Assembly (NCBI RefSeq): GCF_001661345.1
Contig: NW_017962920.1
Location: forward strand, 124,001 to 188,000
Direction: 5' to 3'
Source of the DNA: Ascoidea rubescens DSM 1968
Taxonomy: Eukaryota > Ascomycota > Saccharomycetes > Ascoideales > Ascoideaceae
Length of the DNA stretch: 64,000 nt
The notes beneath the pieces are model-generated. The model searched no databases. It saw nothing but the letters and a program-made list of their open reading frames with translations, and had not been told where the DNA came from. Shown here piece by piece: positions 32,510 to 42,867 of the stretch. Numbering within the stretch: the first letter of the stretch is position 1; each line of letters begins with the position of its first letter. The position numbers and the translations under genes are program-made.

Positions 32510-34234
32510 ATGAGCGAAGCTAACCCCAACAATGATTTCGAAGATGACTTGGAATTTCTCCTCCTGAAAAACATTTCCTCAGTTCCTGCCTCAACTGTTC
32601 CAGCTGGATCTCCAGTGCAACCACAACCAAAGTCCCAGTTCAAGAAAAGAATCAACAACAGCAATCAAAATGCTGCTCTTAGAGACAAGAGTTTGGCGAA
32701 ATCTTTTGCTTCTCTAAATCTCGGTGCTGATAGGTCTAGTGCAAGACCACAATTCAAACCGTCCTCGTCTAATGATTTGAGATTGAACAAAAAAACGATT
32801 GACCAAATATGTGATGATATCGATATTTCCTGGGATGAAACCAGTAACAAACCAGATTCTGATGATTCTGATGATTCTCAGAATTCTGGTTACTTGGATG
32901 ACTTTGAAGCTGGTTATTACAATGGTCTTGAAAGTGAAAATTTTTCCAAACTGGACACCGATACGAATGCTAAACAAAATGTTATTGACACAAACAGTCA
33001 AACCAAAAAGCAAACAAAAACAGATTTAACTTTATCATCTTCAAGTTTGGACTTGAATCTTGCCGATAATCCAACTAAGATTAATCTTGAGCTCGATCTC
33101 GATAATCAGGCTCTATTGTCAAAAGAAGTTGGACCAGTTGAGATCAATTCAGAGAAACAAAAGTCAAACAAAAAATCTGGAAATCGTAAAAAAAAATCAA
33201 AAAATAATATTAAAATTAGTACTAACGAACAAACACGAAATGAGAAACCAAAGGAGAAATCAAGAAAACCAAAAGCAACACCAATTACTCCCAATAATTC
33301 CAACTCTACCGAATTTTGTTATTTATCTAAAAAAGAAATTAAAAAATTTAAAACTTTAAAACAAAAAAATCAGTTGAATGATACAGAAATGGATCAACTA
33401 AGACAACTAAAAGAAAAAAGAAAACTCTATTTCTTAAATAAAAAATTTCAACAAGAAATTCCCTTTTCTGAATCTTCAAACAATGCTAATTCAAACACAG
33501 AAAATAAGCTAAAATCTTCTTCATCTTCTTCATCTTCTTCAAATCAAAGGCCTTCTAAAATACACCAAGCAAAAAAACCTGCTAAAAATCTGGCCTTCAA
33601 AGTTATTTATAATCCTGTTTCAACCATGAAATTAAGTGATCCTTTTCTTGAAAAAATTGTTCTCAACGCTAATGACTTGGCTAAAGAAATCCTCCAGTTT
33701 TTGTTGGTTCATAAAGACAATGTCTTTAGTGATTTTTATCGGGCCAAACTTTTTTTTACCATCTCAATTTTGGTGGCTTTAAAAGGTCCCAAGAGCTATA
33801 AAGATTTGTGTTCTGATTATGATTTAGAAATAAAAAATGAAAGTTCGAAAAACAAAGAATTATCCAATCCAAGATATTTTGAAAGATATTCTGAATTTCT
33901 CAATCCTCGGGGTGATTTTAATTTTAAACTAGTAGGATATATTGGTCATATCTTAATTTGGGGATTTGATCGTCAAAGATATGGTTTAAAGATGCAAAAA
34001 AAAGATTTTAACAATACTTTTATCTTTAAATATCAAATCAAATGTTCAAAGTCAATGATTTTGAGTGGTATTGGAGGAATGAATCTTTGGGATAAAAATC
34101 AAAAAAAGGATAGTATGCCCTTAAGTAAATGGCAAATTTTAAATGGATTAAAAAAAAGTTATGAATTTGATGAAGATTTGTTTGTTTTAATCTTGAGATT
34201 TATGGGAATTGTTGATATTCCCAAGATGATCTAA
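32510..34234 (+). CDS. Unknown protein, disordered N-terminus and conserved-looking C-terminal domain
   Basis: 574 residues from the ATG at 32510 (AAAATGAGC context). A further ATG at 32390 is in frame, but the added residues look like leader translation, so I prefer 32510. Residues 1-380 are charged and Ser/Asn/Lys-rich: acidic patches with DSDDSDDS, a Lys-rich block (KKSGNRKKKSKNN), a KKEIKKFKTLKQKNQLNDTE predicted coiled coil, and a poly-Ser run. The last ~200 residues, from AFKVIYNPVSTMKLSDP, look like a folded helical domain with aromatic motifs (FSDFYRAKLFFTISILVALKG, GHILIWGFDRQRYG, SGIGGMNLWDK). The domain is not one I recognise. Acidic and Lys-rich low-complexity blocks suggest a nuclear or nucleolar protein, but that is only composition. 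Confidence 0.8.
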   Translation: MSEANPNNDFEDDLEFLLLKNISSVPASTVPAGSPVQPQPKSQFKKRINNSNQNAALRDKSLAKSFASLNLGADRSSARPQFKPSSSNDLRLNKKTIDQICDDIDISWDETSNKPDSDDSDDSQNSGYLDDFEAGYYNGLESENFSKLDTDTNAKQNVIDTNSQTKKQTKTDLTLSSSSLDLNLADNPTKINLELDLDNQALLSKEVGPVEINSEKQKSNKKSGNRKKKSKNNIKISTNEQTRNEKPKEKSRKPKATPITPNNSNSTEFCYLSKKEIKKFKTLKQKNQLNDTEMDQLRQLKEKRKLYFLNKKFQQEIPFSESSNNANSNTENKLKSSSSSSSSSNQRPSKIHQAKKPAKNLAFKVIYNPVSTMKLSDPFLEKIVLNANDLAKEILQFLLVHKDNVFSDFYRAKLFFTISILVALKGPKSYKDLCSDYDLEIKNESSKNKELSNPRYFERYSEFLNPRGDFNFKLVGYIGHILIWGFDRQRYGLKMQKKDFNNTFIFKYQIKCSKSMILSGIGGMNLWDKNQKKDSMPLSKWQILNGLKKSYEFDEDLFVLILRFMGIVDIPKMI

Positions 34235-35006
34235 GTTTTTTGTGCATATGATTATGATTAAAATTATGGCTGTGCCTGGTAAAATATAATTTCAGTTATT
34301 GAAGAATGTTATTATCGGATATTTTAGTCTATTTTCAATATGATTTTTTAATTGTTCTGATATGAATGAAACTCAATTGAAAAAAAATAATATAATGATA
34401 TTTGGAAATAACTTTGATTAAGAAATTGATTGAATTTTAAAAAAGTAATATAAAATAAATTGACAATTGTGATGAATAATGAAAGAAAAACAATTTAAAG
34501 ATACACTTAAGGGTAACAAATCTGATATTCAAAAAAACAAAGGTAATTGATGAGAAAAAGACAATATAAATTCGAGAAGTAAATTATAGTAAGAGTTTTG
34601 TTTTTTTGGTATACTTTTTGTTTGTTTTGTATTTTTTTTTGTTTTGTAATTTTTTTGTATTTTTTTAAGATTCTTAAGATTTGACTGCAATTGTCTGTAA
34701 ATCTATGTAAAGGTATGTATGTAGTAGGCAGATGAGTCTTAACTGCGGTTTCCTAATTGGGAAAAACAACATCTGATTCAATTCTCCCATGATTCATGAA
34801 AATATTCATATAATTACATTTGTGGTCTCAAGCCACCAACATTATCCTCCAGACAGTTCTTTGTGCTCTTTATTTGAGTCAGGAAACACTCTTAATAATA
34901 TAAAATATATTCTAAGAAAATATAACAAAGCATTTGAAAAAATTGGTACTGAATATAGTGACTAAATGGGTATCATTATATAGGTCTTTTCTCTAAACAC
35001 TTAAAA
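34235..35006. other. Non-coding AT-rich region
   Basis: 770 bases with poly-T and TTTTGTTTT runs; no gene seen. It marks the left border of a decayed region extending to about 38.1 kb. Confidence 0.5.
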
Positions 35007-35189
35007 GTGTCTGATCTTGGATTGANACCATCTTTATCACCTGTTGCTCTCAAAGAAGCATTGATTAATATGTTATATCATTTAGAAAAGGAAAAGAAGA
35101 AAAAGGCATTGATATCCCAATTTTTCTACGCTGGTAATAAATTTTTTTACAGTGAACAAGGAAATGCAAAATTAATTGATATCGTTTGA
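35007..35189 (+). pseudogene. Coding remnant of unknown family
   Basis: A 60-codon open stretch, one base of which is N (35026), with protein-like composition: PSLSPVALKEALINMLYHLE, then EKEKKKKALISQFF and GNAKLIDIV. It has no start codon of its own and no recognised family. It looks like the C-terminal end of a lost gene. Very low certainty. Confidence 0.3.
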
Positions 35190-35452
35190 AAGCATTAATA
35201 TTTGATTAGCAAGTTATTGCACCTGGTTGTTACTAGATATATAGTAACAATATATGAATAAATTTTTACAAGTACCTTTTGATGATTTTATCCACTGAAG
35301 TAATTAAAGTATTAGCCATCAATAACATGAATTGCTCCATCTTCAAAATTCAATTAAGATTATTATCAATGATAATTATATTGGCAGCAGAAGAAGTACC
35401 ATTTAGCAACAAGAAATTTCTGTTTTATAATCTGAAGTCCATTTCCATGTAT

Positions 35453-36361
35453 NNNNNNNNNNNNNNNNNNNNNNNNNNNNNNNNNNNNNNNNNNNNNNNN
35501 NNNNNNNNNNNNNNNNNNNNNNNNNNNNNNNNNNNNNNNNNNNNNNNNNNNNNNNNNNNNNNNNNNNNNNNNNNNNNNNNNNNNNNNNNNNNNNNNNNNN
35601 NNNNNNNNNNNNNNNNNNNNNNNNNNNNNNNNNNNNNNNNNNNNNNNNNNNNNNNNNNNNNNNNNNNNNNNNNNNNNNNNNNNNNNNNNNNNNNNNNNNN
35701 NNNNNNNNNNNNNNNNNNNNNNNNNNNNNNNNNNNNNNNNNNNNNNNNNNNNNNNNNNNNNNNNNNNNNNNNNNNNNNNNNNNNNNNNNNNNNNNNNNNN
35801 NNNNNNNNNNNNNNNNNNNNNNNNNNNNNNNNNNNNNNNNNNNNNNNNNNNNNNNNNNNNNNNNNNNNNNNNNNNNNNNNNNNNNNNNNNNNNNNNNNNN
35901 NNNNNNNNNNNNNNNNNNNNNNNNNNNNNNNNNNNNNNNNNNNNNNNNNNNNNNNNNNNNNNNNNNNNNNNNNNNNNNNNNNNNNNNNNNNNNNNNNNNN
36001 NNNNNNNNNNNNNNNNNNNNNNNNNNNNNNNNNNNNNNNNNNNNNNNNNNNNNNNNNNNNNNNNNNNNNNNNNNNNNNNNNNNNNNNNNNNNNNNNNNNN
36101 NNNNNNNNNNNNNNNNNNNNNNNNNNNNNNNNNNNNNNNNNNNNNNNNNNNNNNNNNNNNNNNNNNNNNNNNNNNNNNNNNNNNNNNNNNNNNNNNNNNN
36201 NNNNNNNNNNNNNNNNNNNNNNNNNNNNNNNNNNNNNNNNNNNNNNNNNNNNNNNNNNNNNNNNNNNNNNNNNNNNNNNNNNNNNNNNNNNNNNNNNNNN
36301 NNNNNNNNNNNNNNNNNNNNNNNNNNNNNNNNNNNNNNNNNNNNNNNNNNNNNNNNNNNNN
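35453..36361. other. Assembly gap (909 N)
   Basis: A run of 909 N bases inside the LRR region of an F-box/LRR gene. Single N bases nearby (35026, 36506, 36711) show that this part of the assembly is of low quality, as expected for repeats of similar LRR units. Open frames running through the gap are meaningless. Confidence 0.99.
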
Positions 36362-36908
36362 CTATATTGCTAATTTCACAGATCATATTCATCTCCAAAT
36401 TTAAACTAACCAACTTTTTTGGAAACGGAAAATCATTAGCATTTTTAATGTGATTTGAAGAAAGATCTAAATGCTTAATTGCTTTGGAAAATTTTATATT
36501 TTCTANACTGGAAAAACGATTCATTGCCAATTTGAAACTTGTTAGATTTAACTGATTTCCACTTTCACGTCCCATTTTTAATAAATTCATTCCAGCTAAT
36601 TTCAAATGTTTCAAGTTGAATGAATCAAAAAATTGAGTCGGAAAGAAAGAGTGGATGTCAATTTCGAAATTTTCGGGATACCCTTCAATCCTTTCCAAAA
36701 ATCATACAGTNGATACAGAGAATTTTTACATTAGTTCAACATTCTTGAATATAAGCTGTAGGCATGTGTTTTTAACTATAGGATTAGTAGATGATATAAA
36801 CAAAAACCGTTCTTTAATTGAAAGTTTTCGGAAAATATGCTTAAGAATGTTCAGTGGAAGACCATCCAAAACGTTTTGCTTTTCATGATTCATCCTTACA
36901 ACACACAT
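36362..36908 (-). pseudogene. F-box/LRR protein, 5' part, interrupted
   Basis: On the minus strand an ATG at 36891-36893 (or 36906-36908) starts MNHEKQNVLDGLPLNILKHI, followed by FRKLSIKERFLFISSTNP: an F-box, the Skp1-binding motif of SCF ubiquitin ligases. A stop follows after 60 codons. A second frame from about 36698 carries leucine-rich repeats (LKHLKLAGMNLL, IKHLDLSSNHIKN, LVSLNLEMNMICEI) and runs into the N gap. The whole once formed an F-box/LRR substrate receptor. A stop and an ambiguous base separate the two parts, so it is either a pseudogene, has an unseen intron, or suffers from sequencing errors. A related, also broken copy lies at 49.8-51.3 kb. Confidence 0.7.
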
Positions 36909-38307
36909 GGTTGTTATATATTTTTTATAATATAAGTAATATCAAGAAGACTTTATACAAAAATGAAGCGAAATAGCCAAATATATATTGAGGTTTTCAT
37001 GTTGAGAAGTATGTAATGTGCGCAATTATTTGAGTTGCATGAATTAGCATACACTTATATGCATTGACATGCATGAGACCAAAAGATCAAAGCAACGTTT
37101 TTTATTTCTTTCAGAGCAACTTCGCGTTTTCTACAGTTTTCTTGCTCTTTTGAATAGAAAAGGCTCTTTCCTGCTGATCTCAGTCTTTAAAATGTTTCTG
37201 GTCAACTTGTCACCTTCAATTATTTGGCATGGAAGCTTGTTTGGCAACAGATTTACACAGCAATTAAGAGAGTTTAATTCAGAACAAACCCATTTATTTA
37301 ATAGAGTAGGTGAGCAATCAAATCAAATGATTTAGTTATAAAATCCAACATTTCAATGAATCTTTTTGAACTGCTATTGTAATGAAGCTCATAAAATTCA
37401 AATTCCTTAATGACTGATTATAAAAAATCAACAAGTATTGAATGTTAGAATTCAAAGCATGACATCCCTAATGATTTCATCTTCGGTATTGCTCAATTTT
37501 TAGGTTACTTTCTTATGTAAAACCGAGAGATTATTCAAAATTAATCCTAAGATAGAATTATCTGATCTCAGCATAAGCCGGATATTGTTCAAGTCTTTCT
37601 GATTGTTAATGTAGCTGGGTTTAACAAACTCAGTGTGCCTATTGTCAACAGCCATGAAACATTTCAATATGAATTTGAGTCATTGGTATTTGAGTAGAAA
37701 AACTACTGTTTGAAATAGTCCAGAGCTCAAAGGATTGTCATCTTTTCTATCTCAGCACCTAACACTGAATCATGGGTTGGCTGGAGCTTATTGGTTCAAA
37801 TAAATCCTCGGCCATTAAAGTCTATAACTGATATATTGCCGCTTTTTGTATTGTGTGCCATCTCATCAATATATCTTTTCGGTCCTTCTTGGTATTCATT
37901 GAAGATCTCCTTTACTTACCATGAGGTAGCGATATTGCAATGAAATACTTATTCCCAAAATAAACTATCTGACCTCCAGAAAAATAGTATTATGAAGTCA
38001 ATAATAGTCAATGATTCGCCATTATTCGATTTTGTATCAGCCAGTAAAAACTGTGGCACCAGAAAAGCGGTTATTAACTAAAGCAGTAAATCGGCCTGAT
38101 TGGGACTGATAACGAGGCCCCAGGCCTGAGTATAAATATGGGGTAGTTCCTCTTGAGGTCTTTCTTGTACTCTTTCTTGTACTCTCTTTTTGTCAAGTCT
38201 TTTATTGTTCAAGCTCTTTATTTCGACCCAACTCCTTTGGTTTGGCCTTGTTTTCCAGTTCTCCTTTTGCATTTGCTGCCCATCGCAACTATAATTTTGT
38301 TTTTAAA
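36909..38307. other. Decayed region and amidase promoter
   Basis: 36909-37200 resembles the upstream flank of the second F-box/LRR copy (51331-51660); for example both have GACATGCAT followed by an A-rich stretch and TTTATTTCTTTCA. 37500-37640 (minus) holds a 46-codon protein-like remnant. A TATAAATA box at 38131-38138 and GATAAC at 38107-38112 lie upstream of the amidase, followed by repeated TTTCTTGTACTC units near 38160-38185. Confidence 0.5.
37500..37640 (-). pseudogene. Short coding remnant of unknown origin
   Basis: 46 codons ending in TAA with protein-like sequence (RHTEFVKPSYINNQKDLNNI, then SDNSILGLILNNL). Sequence further along the minus strand, to about 37860, contains broken open stretches. 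I cannot name the family; it is a fossil of some gene or element. Confidence 0.3.
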
Positions 38308-40008
38308 ATGACCGTTATCGATCCACAAGACTACTACAAATTTGAGTATCTTGATGACCAAGATAAATATGAAAAAATATATAAACCCAAAATCGAAAAG
38401 TACAATCAAGCAATTCAAAATGACATGAAAAGGATTGATGTTGACATTTCCAAATTACCACCTCCTGAACTTCTTGACTCAACAAATTTCAACTCACTTA
38501 AATTTCTCGAAGAATCTAATTTATTATCAGAAAAAGAATTGAAATTGACCAATTTACCTGCTTATAAGATTGTTGAATTAATTGCAGATGGAGAACTAAC
38601 TTCAACAGAAATTACAAAAGCGTATCTAAAACGATGCGTCATCGGTAACTATTTATTAAATTATGCCTGTGACTTTTTAATCGATCAAGCGTTGGAAACT
38701 GCAAAAGAATTGGATGAGTATTATCTCAAAACTGGTAAAACTGTTGGACCTTTGCATGGGTTACCAATGTCAGTAAAAGAACATTATGGTTACAAAGATA
38801 GAATTACACACGCTGGTTTTGTTTCCTTGATTGACAATATTGCTCCAGCTGATCAAAAGACTACCAGTTTGTCTAAAAAGGCAGGTGCAGTCTTTATTGT
38901 TAGAACTGCTCAACCACAATCTATTATGCATTTGGACACAATTAATAACATAACAGGTCGTACCAGAAATGTATACAATACAAGTTTGTCGCCTGGTGGT
39001 TCATCAGGTGGAGAAGGTGCCTGTGTTTCCTTCAGTGGTTCTGCTTTGGGTTTGGGTTCAGATATTGGCGGTAGTATTAGAACACCTGCAGCTTTTAATG
39101 GTATTTATGGTCTTCGTCCAACCTCCTTGAGAGTTTCATTGGCTGGTAGCATTTCAGGTGGTGCAGGTCAGGAATCTGTTATGGGAGTTGTTGGCCCAAT
39201 TGCAAAAACAGCAGAAGATTTGGATTTATACATGTCTGCATACTTCGATCAAGAACCTTGGGAGGTAGATTCTTTATTAGTTCCTTTGCCTTGGAAAAAA
39301 GTCGGTGTTCCAAATCCAAAAGATCTAAAAATTGGTATAATATATGATGATGGTATTGTTAAACCATTGCCTCCTGTGATTAGAGGTTTAGACTTTATTT
39401 CCAAAAAACTAAAAGAATCCGGTGTCAATGTTGTTAAATTTGTACCTCCAAAGACTCAAGAAGCTTATGACACTGTTCATCATATGTACACTTGTGATGG
39501 CAACTATATGCATAAAAAAATGTTGTCTGAAAGTGGTGAGCCTTTATTGCCTCTAACAAAATGGTTTTTGTCGTTTGGTAAAGGAGATGAGGCTTTATCG
39601 GTTAAGGAAAATAGGGAATTAAATGGCACAAGAAATAAATTGAGACAAGAATATACAGATTTACTAAATGACCTAGACATTGATTTTGTGATTTCTCCAT
39701 CCTATGTTAACTCGGTTCCAAAGCCAAACCAAGTTTATTACTGGGGCTACACTTCTCTATGGAATATTTTGGATTTTCCAACAACTGTTTTCCCAACTGG
39801 CTTATTTCAAGATCCTGAACTTGATATCGTAAAAAAAGAAGACTATGACTACCAGCCAAGGTCTCATTTGGAACAGTTGGAACACGAGACGTATGGCAAT
39901 CCTAGGGATTTTGAGGGATCTCCAATTTCTTTGCAATTGAGTGGTAGAAGATACCGAGATGAAGAAGTTGTTGCTGCAACCAAATTAATTTCCAAAATTC
40001 TTGAATAA
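38308..40008 (+). CDS. Amidase-signature hydrolase (Amd2/acetamidase-like)
   Basis: 566 residues from ATG 38308 (AAAATGACC); the frame upstream lacks ATG. Member of the amidase signature family, which hydrolyses carboxamides through a Ser-cisSer-Lys triad. The Lys lies in LPMSVKEHYGYKD, and the Gly/Ser-rich signature GGSSGGEGACVSF is followed by GSDIGGSIRTPAAFNGIYGL, carrying the cis-Ser and nucleophile Ser. The C-terminal portion has the usual fungal PSYVNSVPKPNQ and WNILDFPTTVFPTG. Length is close to S. cerevisiae Amd2 (549). Likely cytosolic; the substrate is not evident, though release of ammonia from acetamide-like compounds is common in this group. Confidence 0.92.
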   Translation: MTVIDPQDYYKFEYLDDQDKYEKIYKPKIEKYNQAIQNDMKRIDVDISKLPPPELLDSTNFNSLKFLEESNLLSEKELKLTNLPAYKIVELIADGELTSTEITKAYLKRCVIGNYLLNYACDFLIDQALETAKELDEYYLKTGKTVGPLHGLPMSVKEHYGYKDRITHAGFVSLIDNIAPADQKTTSLSKKAGAVFIVRTAQPQSIMHLDTINNITGRTRNVYNTSLSPGGSSGGEGACVSFSGSALGLGSDIGGSIRTPAAFNGIYGLRPTSLRVSLAGSISGGAGQESVMGVVGPIAKTAEDLDLYMSAYFDQEPWEVDSLLVPLPWKKVGVPNPKDLKIGIIYDDGIVKPLPPVIRGLDFISKKLKESGVNVVKFVPPKTQEAYDTVHHMYTCDGNYMHKKMLSESGEPLLPLTKWFLSFGKGDEALSVKENRELNGTRNKLRQEYTDLLNDLDIDFVISPSYVNSVPKPNQVYYWGYTSLWNILDFPTTVFPTGLFQDPELDIVKKEDYDYQPRSHLEQLEHETYGNPRDFEGSPISLQLSGRRYRDEEVVAATKLISKILE

Positions 40009-40260
40009 GTAAAAGCTATTACTTCGACGTATAGAACCAGCTCTAGCTAGACGACAAATAGATTTCATATTTCATAAAATTACATATTAAAACCTGAAAC
40101 CAGATTTGTAATTGTGTCTCTTCGGACTTTCCTGAAAAACCCGACTGCCACCCGAATTGCCTGGATTTGAGATGTTGCCGATTTGCAACTTCTCTTTGAT
40201 TCTTTTTACTCTCCCAGGCTTTTTGCTGATCAGTGCAAGTCGATAATTAATCTGTTGGGG

Positions 40261-41370
40261 ATGTTTCGATTTGGCCCAAATTTGAATTTTAGTCTTTCCT
40301 CTCGTGTTTTGAACAACACATTCAACAGAAATCCCAACCCCAGCTTTTCTCGGTTCGATTCCCAGTTTCGTTTTTATGCAACCTACAAAAGATTTAATAA
40401 TCAAAAGAACTCAACGGGTTTCTCGTTAGAGTTTTTCAAAGATCCAAAAATTCAAAAAAGGATACTTGTTGGAGGAGCATTATTTGCAGCATTTTACGTT
40501 TACAACTTGGATCAGGCACCAATTTCAAATAGGAGAAGATGTATTTGGATCCCAAAATTTGTTGAGTTGAAGCTTGCTGATATCACCTACAGACAGATCT
40601 TGCATTTATATGATGGCAAGTTTTTGCCTGATAATCATCCGTACACCAGAAAAATTGAGTCTATCATGAAGAAAATCATAAAGGTCTGTGAGAATAACAT
40701 TCAATCTAAAGAGAACAACCTACATTATGGGGATTTTAACAGTGTTAATCACCAGGGTATTGTACGGGATGAAAATGGGGAGGCAAAAGAAATTGATTGG
40801 AAGGTCCATGTAATTCATGATCCCAATGTCCCACCAAATGCGTTTGTTTTGCCAGGAGGCAAGATTTTTGTATTTACAACGATATTTCCAATTGCAAAAA
40901 ATGACGATGGGTTGGCAACTATTTTAAGCCATGAAACAGCTCATCAACTAGCTAGACATACGTCTGAGAATCTTTCTAAGAAGCCATTATATTCATTACT
41001 TGGGATAATACTATATACTATAACAGGTTCATCCTTTATTAATGACTTGTTTTTAAAATCTATTTTTCTAATGCCAGCATCAAGGGAAATGGAGACAGAA
41101 GCAGATTATATCGGGTTAATGATAATGTCAGAAGGATGTTTTAAAATTGACGAAGCACTTAAATTTTGGAAACGATTTAAAGAGTTTGAAGATAGAAGTG
41201 GCGTTCGAAGTTTTGAGTTTCTAGAAACACATCCAGCGAGTGAAACAAGATATGGAAATATAGAGAGATGGTTACCAGAAGCAAGAGAGAGACAAGAAAG
41301 TGTGGGATGTTATTCAAATCAATTTTTAAATTTTTCATCCTTTAATCATGGATTTGATTCATTTTTTTAG
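40261..41370 (+). CDS. OMA1: Mitochondrial inner membrane metalloprotease Oma1
   Basis: 369 residues from ATG 40261; S. cerevisiae Oma1 has 345. The Arg/Asn/Ser-rich, acid-poor N-terminus is a mitochondrial presequence, followed by a hydrophobic stretch (ILVGGALFAAFYVYNL) that likely anchors it to the inner membrane. The zinc site HETAH (in ILSHETAHQLARHTSE) is the M48 HExxH motif, with the third ligand expected in METEADYIGL downstream, followed by a second hydrophobic segment between them. ETHPASETR is the conserved M48 C-terminal motif. Oma1 is a stress-activated quality-control protease. Confidence 0.95.
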   Translation: MFRFGPNLNFSLSSRVLNNTFNRNPNPSFSRFDSQFRFYATYKRFNNQKNSTGFSLEFFKDPKIQKRILVGGALFAAFYVYNLDQAPISNRRRCIWIPKFVELKLADITYRQILHLYDGKFLPDNHPYTRKIESIMKKIIKVCENNIQSKENNLHYGDFNSVNHQGIVRDENGEAKEIDWKVHVIHDPNVPPNAFVLPGGKIFVFTTIFPIAKNDDGLATILSHETAHQLARHTSENLSKKPLYSLLGIILYTITGSSFINDLFLKSIFLMPASREMETEADYIGLMIMSEGCFKIDEALKFWKRFKEFEDRSGVRSFEFLETHPASETRYGNIERWLPEARERQESVGCYSNQFLNFSSFNHGFDSFF

Positions 41371-41524
41371 TAAGAATGTGAATGTGAATGCAAATTCAAA
41401 TGCAAGTAAGGATGCAGAATGATATATGTGATGTTATGATATAAAATAAACAAAGCTAGAATATCTGTATATATGAATAATCATTTAAAATAAATATTCA
41501 GTTTAAATATAAAGTATGGGAGTA

Positions 41525-42154
41525 TTAAATATTGACGCAGAAGTTAAAGGGTGAATCTGGATGAAAATCGCAAAAAATATGTTTTAAAAACTTATAGAGC
41601 AACTCGAATTGACCAGTTATTATTAAAATAATTGAGATGATGGTTACAAGCAAACCAAGTATGATGTATAGAGAAGTTTGCAAACCACTAGAGTTGGGGT
41701 ATAGTGGGATAGGACACTGAAATGCATTTCCAGCTGGGGCTTGAGTTGAGTGCGATTCACTATTATTTATTTCATAACCAAGTTGATTACCAGCGCTATG
41801 ACTGTTTTCACCCTCAATTGAATCAGTTTGAGTGATTGAAGAAGCAGAGTAGGTTGGAGCCAGATTGTCACTTTGCAATAAAGGTTGGTTTTCCAAGTCA
41901 TTTTGGTTTTTGGAGAAATTTTTCTTTTTTTTAAAGAGGTTGACATTTGAGTTTACGCTGGATAATTTTGATCTGAGCGATGATAGTCTAGTTGTGTTTC
42001 TGTTGGTTGAATTGGAATTAAGCGCTGAGAACGAAAGACTGTTTTCTAGCCCTGAAAGAAACTGGGGGGTTCTAGCACTGTCACCATCATGCTGTGGGCT
42101 ATCCGGAGCACCTGAACTGTGCAAAGCGCTACGCAACTGGAGAGAATTGTCCAT
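41525..42154 (-). CDS. Small single-pass membrane protein, unknown
   Basis: 209 residues from ATG 42152-42154; 20 further codons upstream have no ATG. The N-terminal ~155 residues are polar, Ser/Asn-rich and probably cytosolic, with a basic FKKKKNFSKNQN patch and an ENQPLLQSD acidic di-leucine-like motif that could direct sorting to the vacuole or endosome. A single hydrophobic helix (LYIILGLLVTIISIILIITG) lies near residues 160-182, followed by a short Cys-containing tail ending FNFCVNI. The family is not recognised. It shares a divergent promoter with MOH1. Confidence 0.7.
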   Translation of the reverse strand: MDNSLQLRSALHSSGAPDSPQHDGDSARTPQFLSGLENSLSFSALNSNSTNRNTTRLSSLRSKLSSVNSNVNLFKKKKNFSKNQNDLENQPLLQSDNLAPTYSASSITQTDSIEGENSHSAGNQLGYEINNSESHSTQAPAGNAFQCPIPLYPNSSGLQTSLYIILGLLVTIISIILIITGQFELLYKFLKHIFCDFHPDSPFNFCVNI

Positions 42155-42519
42155 TTCGCAACAAAAGTACAGTCGAAAGAGACACTGCAAAACAGAACAG
42201 AAGAGAGCACCCAAATAGGAAAAAAAAAGAATATATCTGCTTGTCCCAAAACAGAAGGTGCAGAATAGTGGCCGAACCGGGCCGTGTTTTTCGGCTCACG
42301 GCAAATGCGTGCGGAAAGCGTGCGGAGTGCACAATAAGCGTGCACAATAAGCGTGCAGAATAAGCGTGCAAAATAAGCGTGTAAGAAGTGTGCACGATAA
42401 GACATTAAGCACCTTTGCTAACTGTGTAGTATAAATATCTCAACACTTCCTCTTTTTTTCTTCGTTTTCTTGGTTTTTTCTTCTCTTTTCTTCTGCTATC
42501 ATTTTTCTTTTGTTGCACG
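42155..42519. promoter_or_regulatory. Divergent promoter with TATA box upstream of MOH1
   Basis: 365 bases. TATAAATA at 42430-42437, 83 bases before the MOH1 start, then a T/C-rich leader. The 13-bp repeat array described separately lies just upstream of the TATA box. Confidence 0.6.
42324..42388. repeat. 13-bp tandem repeat, five units (AGCGTGCANAATA)
   Basis: Units start at 42324, 42337, 42350, 42363 and 42376; the middle three are AGCGTGCA-C/G/A-AATA, the outer two diverge. A partial AGCGTGCGG precedes them. Each unit holds GCGTGCA, so the array sets that site at a fixed spacing of 13 bases, about 1.2 helical turns. It sits 40 bases upstream of the MOH1 TATA box. Confidence 0.9.
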
Positions 42520-42867
42520 ATGGGACTTCGTTATTCTACTTATCTAGAGGCTGTTGGAAATGAGAAAATTTATGGCTGTAGGTCCTGCAAGACCCATATC
42601 TCGGTCTCTTCTGTTATCTTATCGAAGGACTACATCTCAGAAAACGGAAGGGCGTATTTGCTCAACAACGTTATCAACACCATCGAGTGTGTTGAGGATG
42701 CTGAAAAAATCGAAATGCTCAGTGGAGTCTACTTGATTTGCAAAATCAAGTGCCACCAGTGCGACAAGGTCCTAGGCTGGAAGTATCTCTTTTCCTACGA
42801 CAAGTCCCAGAATTTCAAAGTTGATAAATATGTTTTGGAATTGAAAAAACTAGCCATTTGCTACTGA
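42520..42867 (+). CDS. MOH1: Yippee-domain zinc protein
   Basis: 115 residues, a complete Yippee domain. It starts MGLRYSTYLEA, close to S. cerevisiae Moh1 (MGLRYSIYIE). Zinc ligands are the pairs CRSC and CHQC; IECVEDAEKIEMLSGVYLIC and GWKYLFSYDKSQ...VLELKKL are family blocks. Yippee proteins fold like the cereblon thalidomide-binding and MIS18 domains; Moh1 links to the GID ubiquitin ligase and stationary-phase survival in baker's yeast. It is shorter than the 138-residue yeast protein because an N-terminal loop is absent. Confidence 0.93.
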   Translation: MGLRYSTYLEAVGNEKIYGCRSCKTHISVSSVILSKDYISENGRAYLLNNVINTIECVEDAEKIEMLSGVYLICKIKCHQCDKVLGWKYLFSYDKSQNFKVDKYVLELKKLAICY

